Origin: JADLHS01 sp044225555
GTDB lineage: Bacteria; Verrucomicrobiota; Verrucomicrobiia; Limisphaerales; JADLHS01
DNA length: 64,000 nucleotides
Assembly: GCA_044225555.1 (NCBI GenBank)
Contig: JBGAIM010000018.1
Location: 1 to 64,000 of the forward strand
Direction of reading: 5' to 3'
Shown here: piece by piece, positions 42,835 to 52,413 of the stretch
How the letters are laid out: the number at the start of each line of letters is the position of its first letter
Position numbering within the stretch: position 1 is the first letter of the stretch
Notes under the pieces: generated by a model
Database searches by the model: none
What the model saw: only the letters and a program-made list of their open reading frames with translations
Told to the model about the DNA's origin: nothing
Made by a program: the position numbers and the translations under genes

Positions 42835-42850
42835 TTCTGTCCGGACAGAA
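42835..42850. promoter_or_regulatory. perfect 16-bp palindrome, candidate GbsR/MarR operator
   Basis: TTCTGTCCGGACAGAA is identical to its own reverse complement and does not extend further. It lies 13 bases upstream of the regulator's ATG, overlapping where a promoter or ribosome-binding site would be, and about 135 bases upstream of the divergent citramalate synthase gene. MarR-family dimers bind palindromes of this length; binding here is inference. Confidence 0.65.
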
Positions 42851-42985
42851 TATGCCGAAAGTGCAGGGTGGGTGCAAGTGGTATTTCCGGGAAATATTGG
42901 GGTTGGTTTGCGGCACTCGTGATTTGAGAGTTTGCCAGCACGGCGGTTTTGCCTTATTCATTCCGTCCGCTTTGGCGGGCGATTT

Positions 42986-44548
42986 ATGAAACCCCAGGTC
43001 GAAATCTACGATACGACCCTGCGCGACGGTGCGCAGGGCGAAGGCATCAATTTCTCGGCGGTGGACAAGCTCCGCATTGCCGAGAAGCTCGATTCTTTCG
43101 GGGTTCACTACATTGAAGGCGGCTGGCCCGGGAGCAATCCCAAGGACATGGAGTTCTTCCAGCAGGCGGCCAGGCGCAAATGGAAGAACGCGCAGATCGC
43201 AGCGTTCAGCATGACGCGACGCAAAGGCGTGGCCGTGGAACAGGACGAACTCATGCGCCTGATCCTCGAAGCGAAGACGCCGGTCGTCACCATCGTCGGC
43301 AAGACCTGGCTCCTGCACGTCACTGAGGTGTTACGCGCCAAGCCGGAGGAAAATCTCGCGATGATTGGCGACACCATCCGCTATCTCAAAGATCACGGCA
43401 AAAAGGTGATCTACGACGCGGAACACAGCTTCGATGGTTTTGCGGACGAGCCCGAATACGCCCTGGCCACGTGGCAGGCGGCGGAGAAGGCAGGTGCGGA
43501 TTGCATCGTGCTTTGCGAAACGAACGGTGGCCGATTACCCAGCGAGATCGCGAAGACGGTGGCGCTTGCCAAATCCAAGTTGAATTGCGCCATCGGCATT
43601 CATACGCACAACGATTGCGGCTTCGGCGTCGCGAACGCGATTGCGGCCGTGGAAGCTGGCGCGATGCAGGTGCAAGGGACGATCAACGGCTTTGGCGAAC
43701 GCACCGGCAATTGCAATCTCATCAGCGTCATCCCGACCCTGCAATTGAAGATGGGCCTGCGCGCTGTGCCCGCCAAATCGCTGCCCAAACTCAAGGAGTT
43801 GGCCGAGTTTGTGAACGAGGTGGCGAATGTTCGTCATGATGTCCGCGCTCCTTGGGTGGGGCAGACGGCGTTTGCCCACAAGGGCGGGATGCATGTCCAT
43901 GCGATCGACCGGGTGGCGCGCAGCTACGAACACATCAATCCCGAAGCCGTCGGCAACTTCCGGCGCGTGCTCGTGAGCGATATGTCAGGCCGGACGAACA
44001 TTTTGATGAAGGCGAAGGAACTGGGCTTCAAGCTCGCGTCTGACGCGCCGGAGACGCGCGAGATCACAGCGCGCGTCAAGGAACTTGAGTCGCAGGGCTA
44101 CGAATACGAAGCCGCCGAGGCCTCGCTCGCCTTGCTCATTCGCGGCATCCTGGATCACAACCCCGAGTTGCTCTTCACGGTGGACACGTATCACGTCTCG
44201 ATGCGGCGCGACAAAAAGGAATCCATCTGCGAAGCAACGGTACGCGTGCGTGTTGGGGACGAAATCGCACACACGGTCGCAGAAGGTGATGGTCCAGTGA
44301 ACGCGCTTGACGGCGCGCTGCGGCTGGCCTTGGTGAAGTTCTTTCCCAAGGTAAAGTCGGTGGAACTCACCGACTACAAGGTCCGCATCATCAACGGCGG
44401 CACCGGCACCGCCGCCAAGACGCGCGTGCTCATCACGTCAAGTGACGGCAAGCGTGAATGGGGCACGGTCGGCGTAAGCGAAAACATCATCGAAGCCAGC
44501 TTGCAGGCACTCGTGGACTCGATGGAATACGCGCTGTTGAAAAAATAA
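42986..44548 (+). CDS. cimA: (R)-citramalate synthase
   Basis: A 520-residue enzyme condensing pyruvate and acetyl-CoA to citramalate, first step of a threonine-independent isoleucine route. The start 'VEIYDTTLRDGAQGEGINFSAVDKLRIAEKLD' gives the metal and catalytic site of the DRE-TIM family, and 'IGIHTHNDCGFGVANAIAAVEAGAMQVQGTINGFGERTGNCNL' the second. The C-terminal LeuA regulatory dimer domain (about 400-515) ends 'RVLITSSDGKREWGTVGVSENIIEASLQALVDSMEYALLK'. Length and Pro-poor hinge fit the long cimA type rather than LeuA. The ATG at 42986 begins the catalytic domain. Confidence 0.93.
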   Translation: MKPQVEIYDTTLRDGAQGEGINFSAVDKLRIAEKLDSFGVHYIEGGWPGSNPKDMEFFQQAARRKWKNAQIAAFSMTRRKGVAVEQDELMRLILEAKTPVVTIVGKTWLLHVTEVLRAKPEENLAMIGDTIRYLKDHGKKVIYDAEHSFDGFADEPEYALATWQAAEKAGADCIVLCETNGGRLPSEIAKTVALAKSKLNCAIGIHTHNDCGFGVANAIAAVEAGAMQVQGTINGFGERTGNCNLISVIPTLQLKMGLRAVPAKSLPKLKELAEFVNEVANVRHDVRAPWVGQTAFAHKGGMHVHAIDRVARSYEHINPEAVGNFRRVLVSDMSGRTNILMKAKELGFKLASDAPETREITARVKELESQGYEYEAAEASLALLIRGILDHNPELLFTVDTYHVSMRRDKKESICEATVRVRVGDEIAHTVAEGDGPVNALDGALRLALVKFFPKVKSVELTDYKVRIINGGTGTAAKTRVLITSSDGKREWGTVGVSENIIEASLQALVDSMEYALLKK

Positions 44549-44589
44549 GTTCAGCCCGCTGTATGACTGGCAGCTACTTGCAGTGAAGA

Positions 44590-44672
44590 ACATTCAACAT
44601 TCAACATTGAACGTCCAACATCGAAGGTCGGATGTTCGGAGTTCGATGTTGAATGTTGAGCGTTGAATGTTT
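44590..44672. repeat. heptamer-based inverted repeat
   Basis: The left arm has 7-bp units of the type CATTCAA/CATTGAA/CATCGAA; the right arm has complementary units TTCGATG, TTGAATG, TTGAGCG, TTGAATG. The centre (about 44625-44640) is less regular. It lies in the gap between cimA and valS and could fold into a long imperfect hairpin. Same architecture as 49-120 but with a different heptamer. Confidence 0.8.
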
Positions 44673-44684
44673 CGCCTTTGATAT

Positions 44685-47417
44685 ATGTCCGAAATTCCCA
44701 AAGCCTACGAACCGCAGTCCGTCGAGGACAAATGGTATGACTTCTGGCTGAAGCAAGGTTGCTTCACCGCCGACCCGACGCGCGTCACTGACCAGCGCCC
44801 GGCGTATTCCATCGTCATTCCGCCGCCGAACGTCACGGGCATGCTCCACATGGGGCACGTGCTCAACAACACCATCCAGGACATCCTGAGCCGCAAGGCG
44901 CGCATGGACGGCAAGGAAGTCCTCTGGCTGCCCGGCACGGACCACGCCGGCATCGCCACGCAGGTGCAAGTGGAGAAGGCGCTCAAGAAGGAGGAGCGCC
45001 TGACCAAATACGATCTGGGTCGCGAAGAATTTCTCAAGCGCGTGTGGGCGTGGAAGGAAGAAAAGGGTGGCATCATCATCAACCAGCTCAAGAAGCTCGG
45101 GTGCTCGTGCGATTGGACGCGCGAACGCTTCACGATGGACCCGGAGTATTCGCGCTGCGTGCAGAAGGTTTTCGTCGAGCTTTACAAGAAGGGCCTCATC
45201 TATCGCGGCAAACGCATGGTGAACTGGTGTCCCGTGTCGCAGACCGCGCTCTCGGACGAGGAAGTGGAAATGAAACCGCAGAAGGGTTTCATGTATCACT
45301 TCAAGGTGCTGGTGGTGGAAGATCCGAACACGATTCTGACGATCGCCACGACGCGGCCGGAAACAATTCCCGCAGACACCGCCGTGGCCGTGAATCCGAA
45401 AGACCCGCGTTACACACATCTCATCGGCAAGCACGTTTATCGCGCGCTGCCGCTCGATGTGCCGAAGGAACAACGCATCATCCCGATCATCGCGGATGAA
45501 CACGTGGACTTCGAGTTCGGCACGGGCGTGCTCAAGGTGACGCCCGCGCACGACAAGGCGGACTTCGACATTGGCCAGCGGCACAAGCTCCCAATTATTG
45601 ATGTGCTAACGTCGGACGCGAGGATGACAAACGAAGCAGGCGCTGATTTGGTCGGATTGGATCGCTTCGTGGCGCGGAAAAAGGCGGCGGAGATTCTGGA
45701 AGCCGCCGGTGCGCTCGACAAAGCTGAGCCGTACGAGAACAACGTGGGCTATAGCCAGCGAGCAGATGTTCCGATTGAGCCGCGTCTGAGCGAGCAATGG
45801 TTCCTCAAGTATCCAAGTGTCGAGCAGGCTAAGGCGTGCGTGGCAAACGGGAAGATGAAGTTCCATCCCGAACGCTGGGCGAAGGTTTACGATCACTGGC
45901 TGACGAATATTCAGGACTGGTGCATCAGCCGTCAGCTTTGGTGGGGGCATCAGATCCCAGCATGGTATAAGGTTCATGCTCTGCCTGGCGGACGTCCGGG
46001 AGAGGGGTATGCAATTGAGGGGCCTGCTATCGGTATCGCCCCTCCCGACAATAGCGGTCAGTGGATCCAAGACCCCGACGTGCTTGACACCTGGTTCAGT
46101 TCTTGGCTCTGGCCGTTTGCCACGATGGGCTGGCCCGAGAACACGGAGACGTTGAAGAAGTTTTATCCGACCACCGACCTCGTCACCGGGCCGGACATCA
46201 TTTTCTTCTGGGTCGCGCGCATGATCATGGCGGGCTACGAATACATGGGGGAGCTGCCGTTCAAGAATGTTTATTTCACCGGCATCATCCGCGACAAGCA
46301 GGGCCGCAAGATGTCCAAGACGCTTGGCAACTCGCCCGATCCGCTCGACCTCATCGCGCGTTACGGCGCGGATGCGTTGCGCTTCGGCACGATGCGCAGT
46401 GCGCCGCTCGGTCAGGACGTGTTGTTCGATGAGAAGGATGTCGAGCTGGGCCGCAATTTCTGCAACAAGCTGTGGAACGCATGCCGCTTCCGCCAAATGG
46501 TCGGCAGTGGTGGCAGTGCCACGTCCGAAATTCAGGGAGAGATCAATCCCAGCCTCCTCACTTCGGATGACAAGTGGATTCTGCTCAAGTTGCACGAGGC
46601 CATCCGCGAAATCACCGAGGCGTTGAACACCTACAACTTCAGCACAGCAGTGCAGGCGTTGTATCGGTTCTTCTGGAGCGAGTATTGCGACTGGTATGTG
46701 GAGGCGAGCAAGGCGGTGTTCTTCGGAACGGACGAGAAGCGCAAGGCGAACACCCTGGCCGTGATTGATTTCGTGCTCTCGCACACGCTCCGGTTGTTCC
46801 ATCCGTTCCTGCCGTTCATTACGGAGGAATTGTGGCACGGGATGGGTTATGCCGCTGACATGCCAGAGGGGCAGGGCGGCAAGACGATCATGAACGCCCC
46901 GTGGCCCAAGGCGTTCGACAGCGAGTTTCGCGATCATTACGGCTTGGACGACTGCTACCTCGAATTCGCCAACCAGAAGTACGAGGTCGTCACCCACGGG
47001 CGCAACCTGCGGCGCATCGGGAACATTCAGGCGGGGAAGAAAGTGAAGTTCGTGCTCAAGCCGAGCCGGGAAATTCTCCCGCATGATGCGGAGGTCATCA
47101 AGATTCTGCTGAACGCCGAGGCTATCGAGGTCAACGAAAGTTACGCCGCGAAGAAAGGCACACCGACCACGCACACGCCGTTCGGAGAATTATTCCTGCC
47201 GCTGGAAGGCCTGGTGGATGTCGAAGCGGAGAAAGCGCGCCTGACGAAGGAGAAGGAAAAGATCGAAGCTGAGATTGTCAAAGTTGCGCAGAAGCTGGCG
47301 AACCCGGCGTTCACCTCAAAAGTTCCCCCGCAAGTGTTGCAAGAACATGAACAACGCCTGGTGGATTGGCAGGTGAAACTGGAGCATGTGAAAGCGGCGC
47401 TTGAAGCCCTTGGCTAG
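44685..47417 (+). CDS. valS: valine--tRNA ligase
   Basis: A 910-residue class I aminoacyl-tRNA synthetase charging tRNA-Val. The HIGH motif is 'GMLHMGHVLN' (HMGH at 55-58) and the KMSKS motif is 'GRKMSKTLGNS' (from about residue 540). The editing domain (about 185-330), 'DPDVLDTWFSSWLWPFATMGW' and a C-terminal coiled-coil arm (about 840-905, 'EAEKARLTKEKEKIEAEIVKVAQKL') are all present. The region before DPDVLDTWFSS carries a Gly-rich insert instead of the usual Cys-containing segment. Upstream is the heptamer hairpin; downstream the SUKH gene starts 11 bases later. Confidence 0.97.
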   Translation: MSEIPKAYEPQSVEDKWYDFWLKQGCFTADPTRVTDQRPAYSIVIPPPNVTGMLHMGHVLNNTIQDILSRKARMDGKEVLWLPGTDHAGIATQVQVEKALKKEERLTKYDLGREEFLKRVWAWKEEKGGIIINQLKKLGCSCDWTRERFTMDPEYSRCVQKVFVELYKKGLIYRGKRMVNWCPVSQTALSDEEVEMKPQKGFMYHFKVLVVEDPNTILTIATTRPETIPADTAVAVNPKDPRYTHLIGKHVYRALPLDVPKEQRIIPIIADEHVDFEFGTGVLKVTPAHDKADFDIGQRHKLPIIDVLTSDARMTNEAGADLVGLDRFVARKKAAEILEAAGALDKAEPYENNVGYSQRADVPIEPRLSEQWFLKYPSVEQAKACVANGKMKFHPERWAKVYDHWLTNIQDWCISRQLWWGHQIPAWYKVHALPGGRPGEGYAIEGPAIGIAPPDNSGQWIQDPDVLDTWFSSWLWPFATMGWPENTETLKKFYPTTDLVTGPDIIFFWVARMIMAGYEYMGELPFKNVYFTGIIRDKQGRKMSKTLGNSPDPLDLIARYGADALRFGTMRSAPLGQDVLFDEKDVELGRNFCNKLWNACRFRQMVGSGGSATSEIQGEINPSLLTSDDKWILLKLHEAIREITEALNTYNFSTAVQALYRFFWSEYCDWYVEASKAVFFGTDEKRKANTLAVIDFVLSHTLRLFHPFLPFITEELWHGMGYAADMPEGQGGKTIMNAPWPKAFDSEFRDHYGLDDCYLEFANQKYEVVTHGRNLRRIGNIQAGKKVKFVLKPSREILPHDAEVIKILLNAEAIEVNESYAAKKGTPTTHTPFGELFLPLEGLVDVEAEKARLTKEKEKIEAEIVKVAQKLANPAFTSKVPPQVLQEHEQRLVDWQVKLEHVKAALEALG

Positions 47418-47428
47418 TCGGAAGCACT

Positions 47429-48193
47429 ATGAAGCTTGTTGATCTCATCAAGCAAGCGGAAGGTCAGACGATCCGAGGGGAGAAAGGGCGACGCGAGCCG
47501 TTGCGATTGCTGCCACCCGCCTCGGACGAACAAGTCCGAAAACTGGAGCAGGCTTTGCCTGGTCCCTTGCCGGCGGAAATTCGTGAACTCTTCACGCTAA
47601 CTCGGGGCTTTGAGAATGGACCTTACGAGGTGGATTTTTCCGGCTACGGGCGTGACGCCTTTGGCGAACGAACTGCTTTTGGGGTCGTAAGTGAGTGTTT
47701 TCAAATTCTTCCCTACAAATTGAGCATTGCGACCGACGGCTGCGGCAATGATTGGATGGTTGATTTGACGAAGGGTGCGTCTGCGTGGGGGCCAGTTTTC
47801 TTCGCTTGCCATGACCCGCCGGTCTTCGTGTTCACCGCGGGCGACCTTCGAGAATTTATTGAAGAATGGTTGAAACTTGCCCAAGAAAAGGAATGCAAAC
47901 TGGGACGAGCCTTTGACCAGGCGGTAATGCGAGTCTGGAAAGAAAATCCAGGCCTAGTTTCGCATGAGAGTGCAATTCGATCTGACGATCCAGAGATCAG
48001 GGCATTTGCTGGGAAGGCAGGTGACGGGTTTCAATTTTGTGATCTGCGCCGGGCCGCCAGTGGCGCCGGCTTTAGTTGGGGACACGTGGACGACCCTGAT
48101 ACGGATATGCTACGTGATGGCGGCAACCTGCTGTTTGCCATCCGCAAGCCACGCCCGAAGAAGCCTTTTTTACGAAGGCTCTTTGGGGGCTGA
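47429..48193 (+). CDS. SMI1/KNR4 (SUKH) domain protein
   Basis: A 254-residue protein whose first 150 residues fit the SUKH superfamily: 'PPASDEQVRKLEQALPGPLPAEIRELFTLTRGFENG', 'SGYGRDAFG' and 'SIATDGCGNDWMVDLTKGASAWGPVFFACHDPPVFVFTAGDLREFIEEWL'. SUKH proteins often act as immunity proteins against polymorphic toxins, though many are housekeeping. The C-terminal part (about 160-254) is unrecognised and ends in a basic tail. It starts 11 bases after valS and converges on the kinase-like two-gene unit (77 bases between stops). Confidence 0.8.
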   Translation: MKLVDLIKQAEGQTIRGEKGRREPLRLLPPASDEQVRKLEQALPGPLPAEIRELFTLTRGFENGPYEVDFSGYGRDAFGERTAFGVVSECFQILPYKLSIATDGCGNDWMVDLTKGASAWGPVFFACHDPPVFVFTAGDLREFIEEWLKLAQEKECKLGRAFDQAVMRVWKENPGLVSHESAIRSDDPEIRAFAGKAGDGFQFCDLRRAASGAGFSWGHVDDPDTDMLRDGGNLLFAIRKPRPKKPFLRRLFGG

Positions 48194-48270
48194 TCGCAAG
48201 CCCGTTGGCATCACGTTGCTCGCTGATCAACTGAACCGGACAGCAGGAGCTAAAGCCGGGATTTCATCCG

Positions 48271-51200
48271 CTACTTGCTGTATTTCTTGAAGTCGCGCAG
48301 GGCGTCCGCTTTGCTGCCGAGCGGCAATTCGTACGGGTCGCCGCTCCAGCTGGCAAAGGTGGCGACCGCAGCTTGGGCGCGCTTGGGCAGTTGATCGAAC
48401 GGCGTGTATTGATTGTCTTGAAACATCGTTACAACACTGGCGAATCCTTTGTCGCCTCCGAGATCGTTGAATTCCTTCCACGTTCGCAGGCGAGCAACTT
48501 TGCCGATGAGGCTGGGATTCTTGCCCAGGTTGGGAGAATTGCCATCCTTGCGGCCAAGCACCTTGGCCAATTCCTTGTCGCCGCCCAGCGATTTGAGTTC
48601 GCGTTCCAGTTCCGCCTGATCCTTTTGCGGTTTGGGAGTTGTGGGCTGCGGCGCCACGACCGGAGCTGCCTCGTGTTTCTTGAGAATCTCGAGCTTGCGT
48701 TTGAAGTTGAGCCGCAGCATCCGGTCGGCTTTGGGATCCCATCCCAGTTTGATCAATTCCGCATCCCCGCCCAGCTGCTGGAATTCCGTGTCAGCGGCTT
48801 TCTTGGATTTGTTGAACGCCGAGCGTTTCTTGCCTTGCGCGATCACCGCGGCGATCTCTTTGTCCACCTGTTTCGCGGGCACGGCGAGGACGCGTTTGAA
48901 GTCGAGGGCGTAAATCTCCGCTAGTTCCGCGACGGTGAATTCGCGGGCCGCTTTCTTGAGGAACAACGCCGACCGGCGCACGTTCTCGATGTTTTCGTCG
49001 CCGACAAGCCCGTCCACTTCGGGCGCGGCAGCGGCGATTTCGGCGTTCGACTTCTTCAAGCCCTTCACCAGTTCGTTGGGATCGAGCGCATCAATGCTCT
49101 TCAGCATTTCCTCGGAGAACTTTTCCTCGGATTGTGGGAGGAGCATCAGCGCATTTTTGCCCTCGAAATTGCCCTTGGCCTTCGTGCGCTCCTGATCGTT
49201 AGTCGGCGGCGGGGCGTTCACATCCATGGGCTGGCCCGCCATGCCGGAGGAGGCCATGCCGAAAAGTTCCTTGCTCGGGAAAGCAAACCCGCCGTCAATC
49301 GGGACCATCCGTTTCTCGCCGTTGACGTCCTGGATGAGCAGGTTGCCGGCGTTGCGATCGCCCTGCAACGTGAGGAAATCCATCATCGCAACCTTCTGCA
49401 CGTCCTCCTTCTTGACCTGCTTGGCGAAGGCGGGGTCGTCGGTGAGTTTGTCCAGGAGGCTGCCTTCGTTCGGTGCGGCGGCCTGCAATGCGCCGACGCG
49501 GGATTTCTCCTTGGACTTCTCGCCGTTGGCAAAGCTGTCGCTCTCCAGACGCGCGATGCCGGTCGGGCAGACGCCGAAGTCCACGCCGATCATCTCTTTC
49601 ATCTGATCGTTGAATTTGCTCGTGAGTACTTCGCGCACGACGCCTTCGCCCTCCTTGCCGCCGAGGTCTTCCTTTACGTTCTCTCCTTGCTTGGGTTTGA
49701 AGATGAAGGCGGGCTTGCCGTCGCCATTTTTGATGAAGAAGGAATCCGACTCGCCCTTGGCGCTGGGCGCTTTGGCGGGTGTGCCGCTTTCAAGGAGGGA
49801 GCAGGCTTCAAGCTGTTTGGCCTTGGTGGCCTGCGCTTCGGTCCACGGCGGCTCGGGCAGGGAATCGCGCTCGTTCTTGAGGCGCATGCGGCGGACAAGA
49901 CGCTGGGCCTCGCGGCATTTATCAGCGCGCTTGGTATCGGCGGCATCGGGCGCGCCGTCTTGCGAGAGGGCGGCGAAGTGGGTGAGGAATCCAGCGGCGG
50001 CTGCGTCGAGGGCGTCCAGTGCCTTGTTGTCAGCGCTCTTCTCCGCGGCCTCCCAAGCCTTGACGACGGCGGCGAACAGTGTCGTCGCTTTCTTGTCGCC
50101 ACCTTTGCTGGTGTCGCCTTTCCACTGGCTGACCCCCTTGGCGGGGAACAACTGATCCTTGCCGGCGAGTGGCGGGAGTTCCTTGAGTGCGGACTGGAGG
50201 CGCACGGTGTCTTCGACGGATGCGGCCTTGCCGAGCGCCGCGCGTTTGGCGAACAGTTCGTCACGGAGCGCCACCATGGCGGCCTCGGTCTTGGCTCCTT
50301 CCTTGGCGGCGGGCGAGACCGATTTTTCGATGGCGGCGCTGCCCTTCTTCAGCGTCTCGACTTGTTTCTTGTCCACGCCCTTGGCGGAGAAACGGGTTTT
50401 GATCAAACCCTCGACGATTCCAGCTTCCTGGGTGGCTCGTTCCAGGGCCTGCAAGTTGGCGCGGACCTTTTCAATGTCTTGATTGAGGTCGGTGAGCGCG
50501 GATTCCAACACCGGTAGTTTGCCGGCATCGATTTTGGCCAACTGTTTCTTTTTCTCGGCCACCACGCCCTTGGCGTCGTTGAGACGCCCAATGGGGTCTT
50601 TGATAATCTCGCGGATCTTGTTGATCGATTGGATTTGGGCGGGCAATTCCTTGTTGGCGTCGGCGGGTGAAGCGGGTGCGGCGGCGTTGGCGCTATTGAG
50701 CAACTTGACGAGGTGAAGCAGATTCTTGGCGGTCTCGTCGGCGGCGCCGTAGGCAAAGGCGAATTCGTCGTACAGCTTTTCACCGCGCCAGAATAATTCG
50801 ATGGTTTCGAGGTGATCCTCCTTCTTGAGCCCCTTCACCTTGGCGCTTGCGCCTTTCCAAGGGTTGTTGATGGCGGCGTTCCACTTGCCGAATTTCTTCG
50901 AGAGATCCTCAGCTTTGGCCTGAAAGCCGGCGATCTCGTTGGCCGCCGTGTTGGGCAGGGGCTTGCCTTTGCTGGCGACTTCGAGGAGTTCGTTGGCGCG
51001 CTGGAGGTCGGGAGCAAGTTGTTGACGGGCATCGCGGAATTGCTGGGTGGTGGTCAGGAGTCTGGCCGTGAGGTCGCGCAGCAGCGAGGGGAGTTCAAAC
51101 AAATCCGGGTCGTAAACCTTCACGCCTTCGCGGGCGGTGAAGTTGACCTTGTCGCTGAAGGCTTTGATGAGCGCGGCTTCGGTCTTCGTGCCTTGGTCGC

Positions 51201-52395
51201 GAGTGGCCAGGCCTTTCTTGACCCGATCGGTGAGTTCAACCGTGGCCTTGGCGTGCAGCTTGACCGCCGAGGCCGGCGTGTTAGGGGCATTGATGTCCAG
51301 GGCCTTGAGGTCCTGCTCCAAGCGCAACAGCCGGGTCATGGCGCGGTCGGCCCGGCCGTTGACGGCCTTGAAATTCTCGATGGCCTTGGCCATCTGTGCG
51401 GTGAGGTCGTTGAAGGCATCGCTCGGATTTGCCGCCTCGGCGCGGTCGCCTTGCAGATTCAAATAATTTCCCTGAGTGGCAAGCAATTCATCGGCGGCCT
51501 GCCGAATGATCTCTTGCTGCGTGCGCGATTCCTGGAGCAACGCGTTGATGGCATCCAGTGGATCGGCGGGCGCGGCAGCTTTTGGTATGGTTGGGGGCGG
51601 AACGTTGGGCGGTGGCGGCAGGGCGTCGTCTTCTTCGTCCTTGGCCGGTTGCGGCACCGGAGCAACCGCTGGTTTGGGCGCGCCCGGTTGCCCAGGCTGT
51701 ACCGGAACGTCCAATTTCGGCGGAGCCGCGAGGAGGGCCTCGGCGAGATCGAGCGTTTTGTAGGCGCTTTCGAATCCGCCCTTGCCAGCGTGCCAGTCAG
51801 CTTCCTGAAGTTTATCCGCGATGGCTTTCCCATCGGGCCGCATCCGATAATCGGGGTACTTCCCAATCATTTTGTGCAGTGCGGCGGTGAAGGTTTTCAT
51901 GGCCTCCTCCTGGCTGGGCGCTGGCTTTTTAAGCAACGCCTCGGCCTCGTCGAGGGCTGTGAGCGCCGCTTCAAACTCGCCTGACTGGCCGTGATGGTTG
52001 GCACGACGAAACACGGCGTCGATGGCGGGGAAGTCGGTGCGGTTCTCAAACCCGGCATGCGCCTTGAGCAGGCTGGCAAAGCGCGCTTTCACAGTTTCGT
52101 CGGAGGCGGCCACCGGCGGCGGCGGCTGCATTCGGGCCATGGTTTCGGCGTGGTCGAGGCGTTCCAGCGCTGCGGCGAGACTCTTTCCGGCTTGAGCGAG
52201 CTTGTCGGCGTCCGCCAGCGCATTCTTGATTTCCGGGGCGTTGTGGCGGCCGTCCAGATCGGGGTGATCCGCGAGGAACTGTTCGCGCCGCTGTTTGAAA
52301 TCCACCTGGCGTTTCTTGTTTTCGATGAACTCGGGCGGGACCACGAGGCCGGTGTGGACGCCGAGGAACTCCAATTGATCGAGGGTAAAAGGCAT
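48271..52395 (-). CDS. giant helical-repeat protein with PI3K/PI4K-like kinase domain
   Basis: A 1374-residue protein without signal peptide or membrane helix. N-terminal part: three helical modules of about 34 residues (58-91, 124-158, 192-225) of the pattern 'FEAALTALDEAEALL', then a Pro-rich linker (about 228-275) and long Ala/Lys/Glu-rich helices to about 880. Kinase-like part: FIFKPKQGEN (897-906, candidate ATP-binding Lys and Gly-rich loop), 'GDRNAGN' (Asp1013, Asn1018) and 'PIDGGFAFP' (Asp1034). These resemble the catalytic DRxxxN and the metal-binding DxG of phosphatidylinositol 3-/4-kinases. The C-terminus has three LGGD-containing repeats (1208, 1270, 1312). It follows its partner gene by 18 bases. 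Substrate (lipid or protein) is unknown; it may be a toxin-like effector. Confidence 0.7.
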   Translation of the reverse strand: MPFTLDQLEFLGVHTGLVVPPEFIENKKRQVDFKQRREQFLADHPDLDGRHNAPEIKNALADADKLAQAGKSLAAALERLDHAETMARMQPPPPVAASDETVKARFASLLKAHAGFENRTDFPAIDAVFRRANHHGQSGEFEAALTALDEAEALLKKPAPSQEEAMKTFTAALHKMIGKYPDYRMRPDGKAIADKLQEADWHAGKGGFESAYKTLDLAEALLAAPPKLDVPVQPGQPGAPKPAVAPVPQPAKDEEDDALPPPPNVPPPTIPKAAAPADPLDAINALLQESRTQQEIIRQAADELLATQGNYLNLQGDRAEAANPSDAFNDLTAQMAKAIENFKAVNGRADRAMTRLLRLEQDLKALDINAPNTPASAVKLHAKATVELTDRVKKGLATRDQGTKTEAALIKAFSDKVNFTAREGVKVYDPDLFELPSLLRDLTARLLTTTQQFRDARQQLAPDLQRANELLEVASKGKPLPNTAANEIAGFQAKAEDLSKKFGKWNAAINNPWKGASAKVKGLKKEDHLETIELFWRGEKLYDEFAFAYGAADETAKNLLHLVKLLNSANAAAPASPADANKELPAQIQSINKIREIIKDPIGRLNDAKGVVAEKKKQLAKIDAGKLPVLESALTDLNQDIEKVRANLQALERATQEAGIVEGLIKTRFSAKGVDKKQVETLKKGSAAIEKSVSPAAKEGAKTEAAMVALRDELFAKRAALGKAASVEDTVRLQSALKELPPLAGKDQLFPAKGVSQWKGDTSKGGDKKATTLFAAVVKAWEAAEKSADNKALDALDAAAAGFLTHFAALSQDGAPDAADTKRADKCREAQRLVRRMRLKNERDSLPEPPWTEAQATKAKQLEACSLLESGTPAKAPSAKGESDSFFIKNGDGKPAFIFKPKQGENVKEDLGGKEGEGVVREVLTSKFNDQMKEMIGVDFGVCPTGIARLESDSFANGEKSKEKSRVGALQAAAPNEGSLLDKLTDDPAFAKQVKKEDVQKVAMMDFLTLQGDRNAGNLLIQDVNGEKRMVPIDGGFAFPSKELFGMASSGMAGQPMDVNAPPPTNDQERTKAKGNFEGKNALMLLPQSEEKFSEEMLKSIDALDPNELVKGLKKSNAEIAAAAPEVDGLVGDENIENVRRSALFLKKAAREFTVAELAEIYALDFKRVLAVPAKQVDKEIAAVIAQGKKRSAFNKSKKAADTEFQQLGGDAELIKLGWDPKADRMLRLNFKRKLEILKKHEAAPVVAPQPTTPKPQKDQAELERELKSLGGDKELAKVLGRKDGNSPNLGKNPSLIGKVARLRTWKEFNDLGGDKGFASVVTMFQDNQYTPFDQLPKRAQAAVATFASWSGDPYELPLGSKADALRDFKKYSK

Positions 52396-52413
52396 GGCTG
52401 GGGAGGGTTGGAA

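Noticed and set aside
42967..42978. CCGCTTTGGCGG copy shared with 3724-3735 and 9123-9134
   Set aside because: One copy is ordinary coding sequence (RFGG region) of the kinase; too short and GC-rich to call a repeat family.
45606..47174. Open frame of about 520 codons antisense to valS
   Set aside because: No recognisable domain; valS on the opposite strand is certain.
49132..50517. Open frame of about 460 codons antisense to the kinase-like gene
   Set aside because: Low-complexity translation (Gly/Leu/Arg) and no start context; the minus-strand frame is continuous over 4.1 kb and carries motifs.
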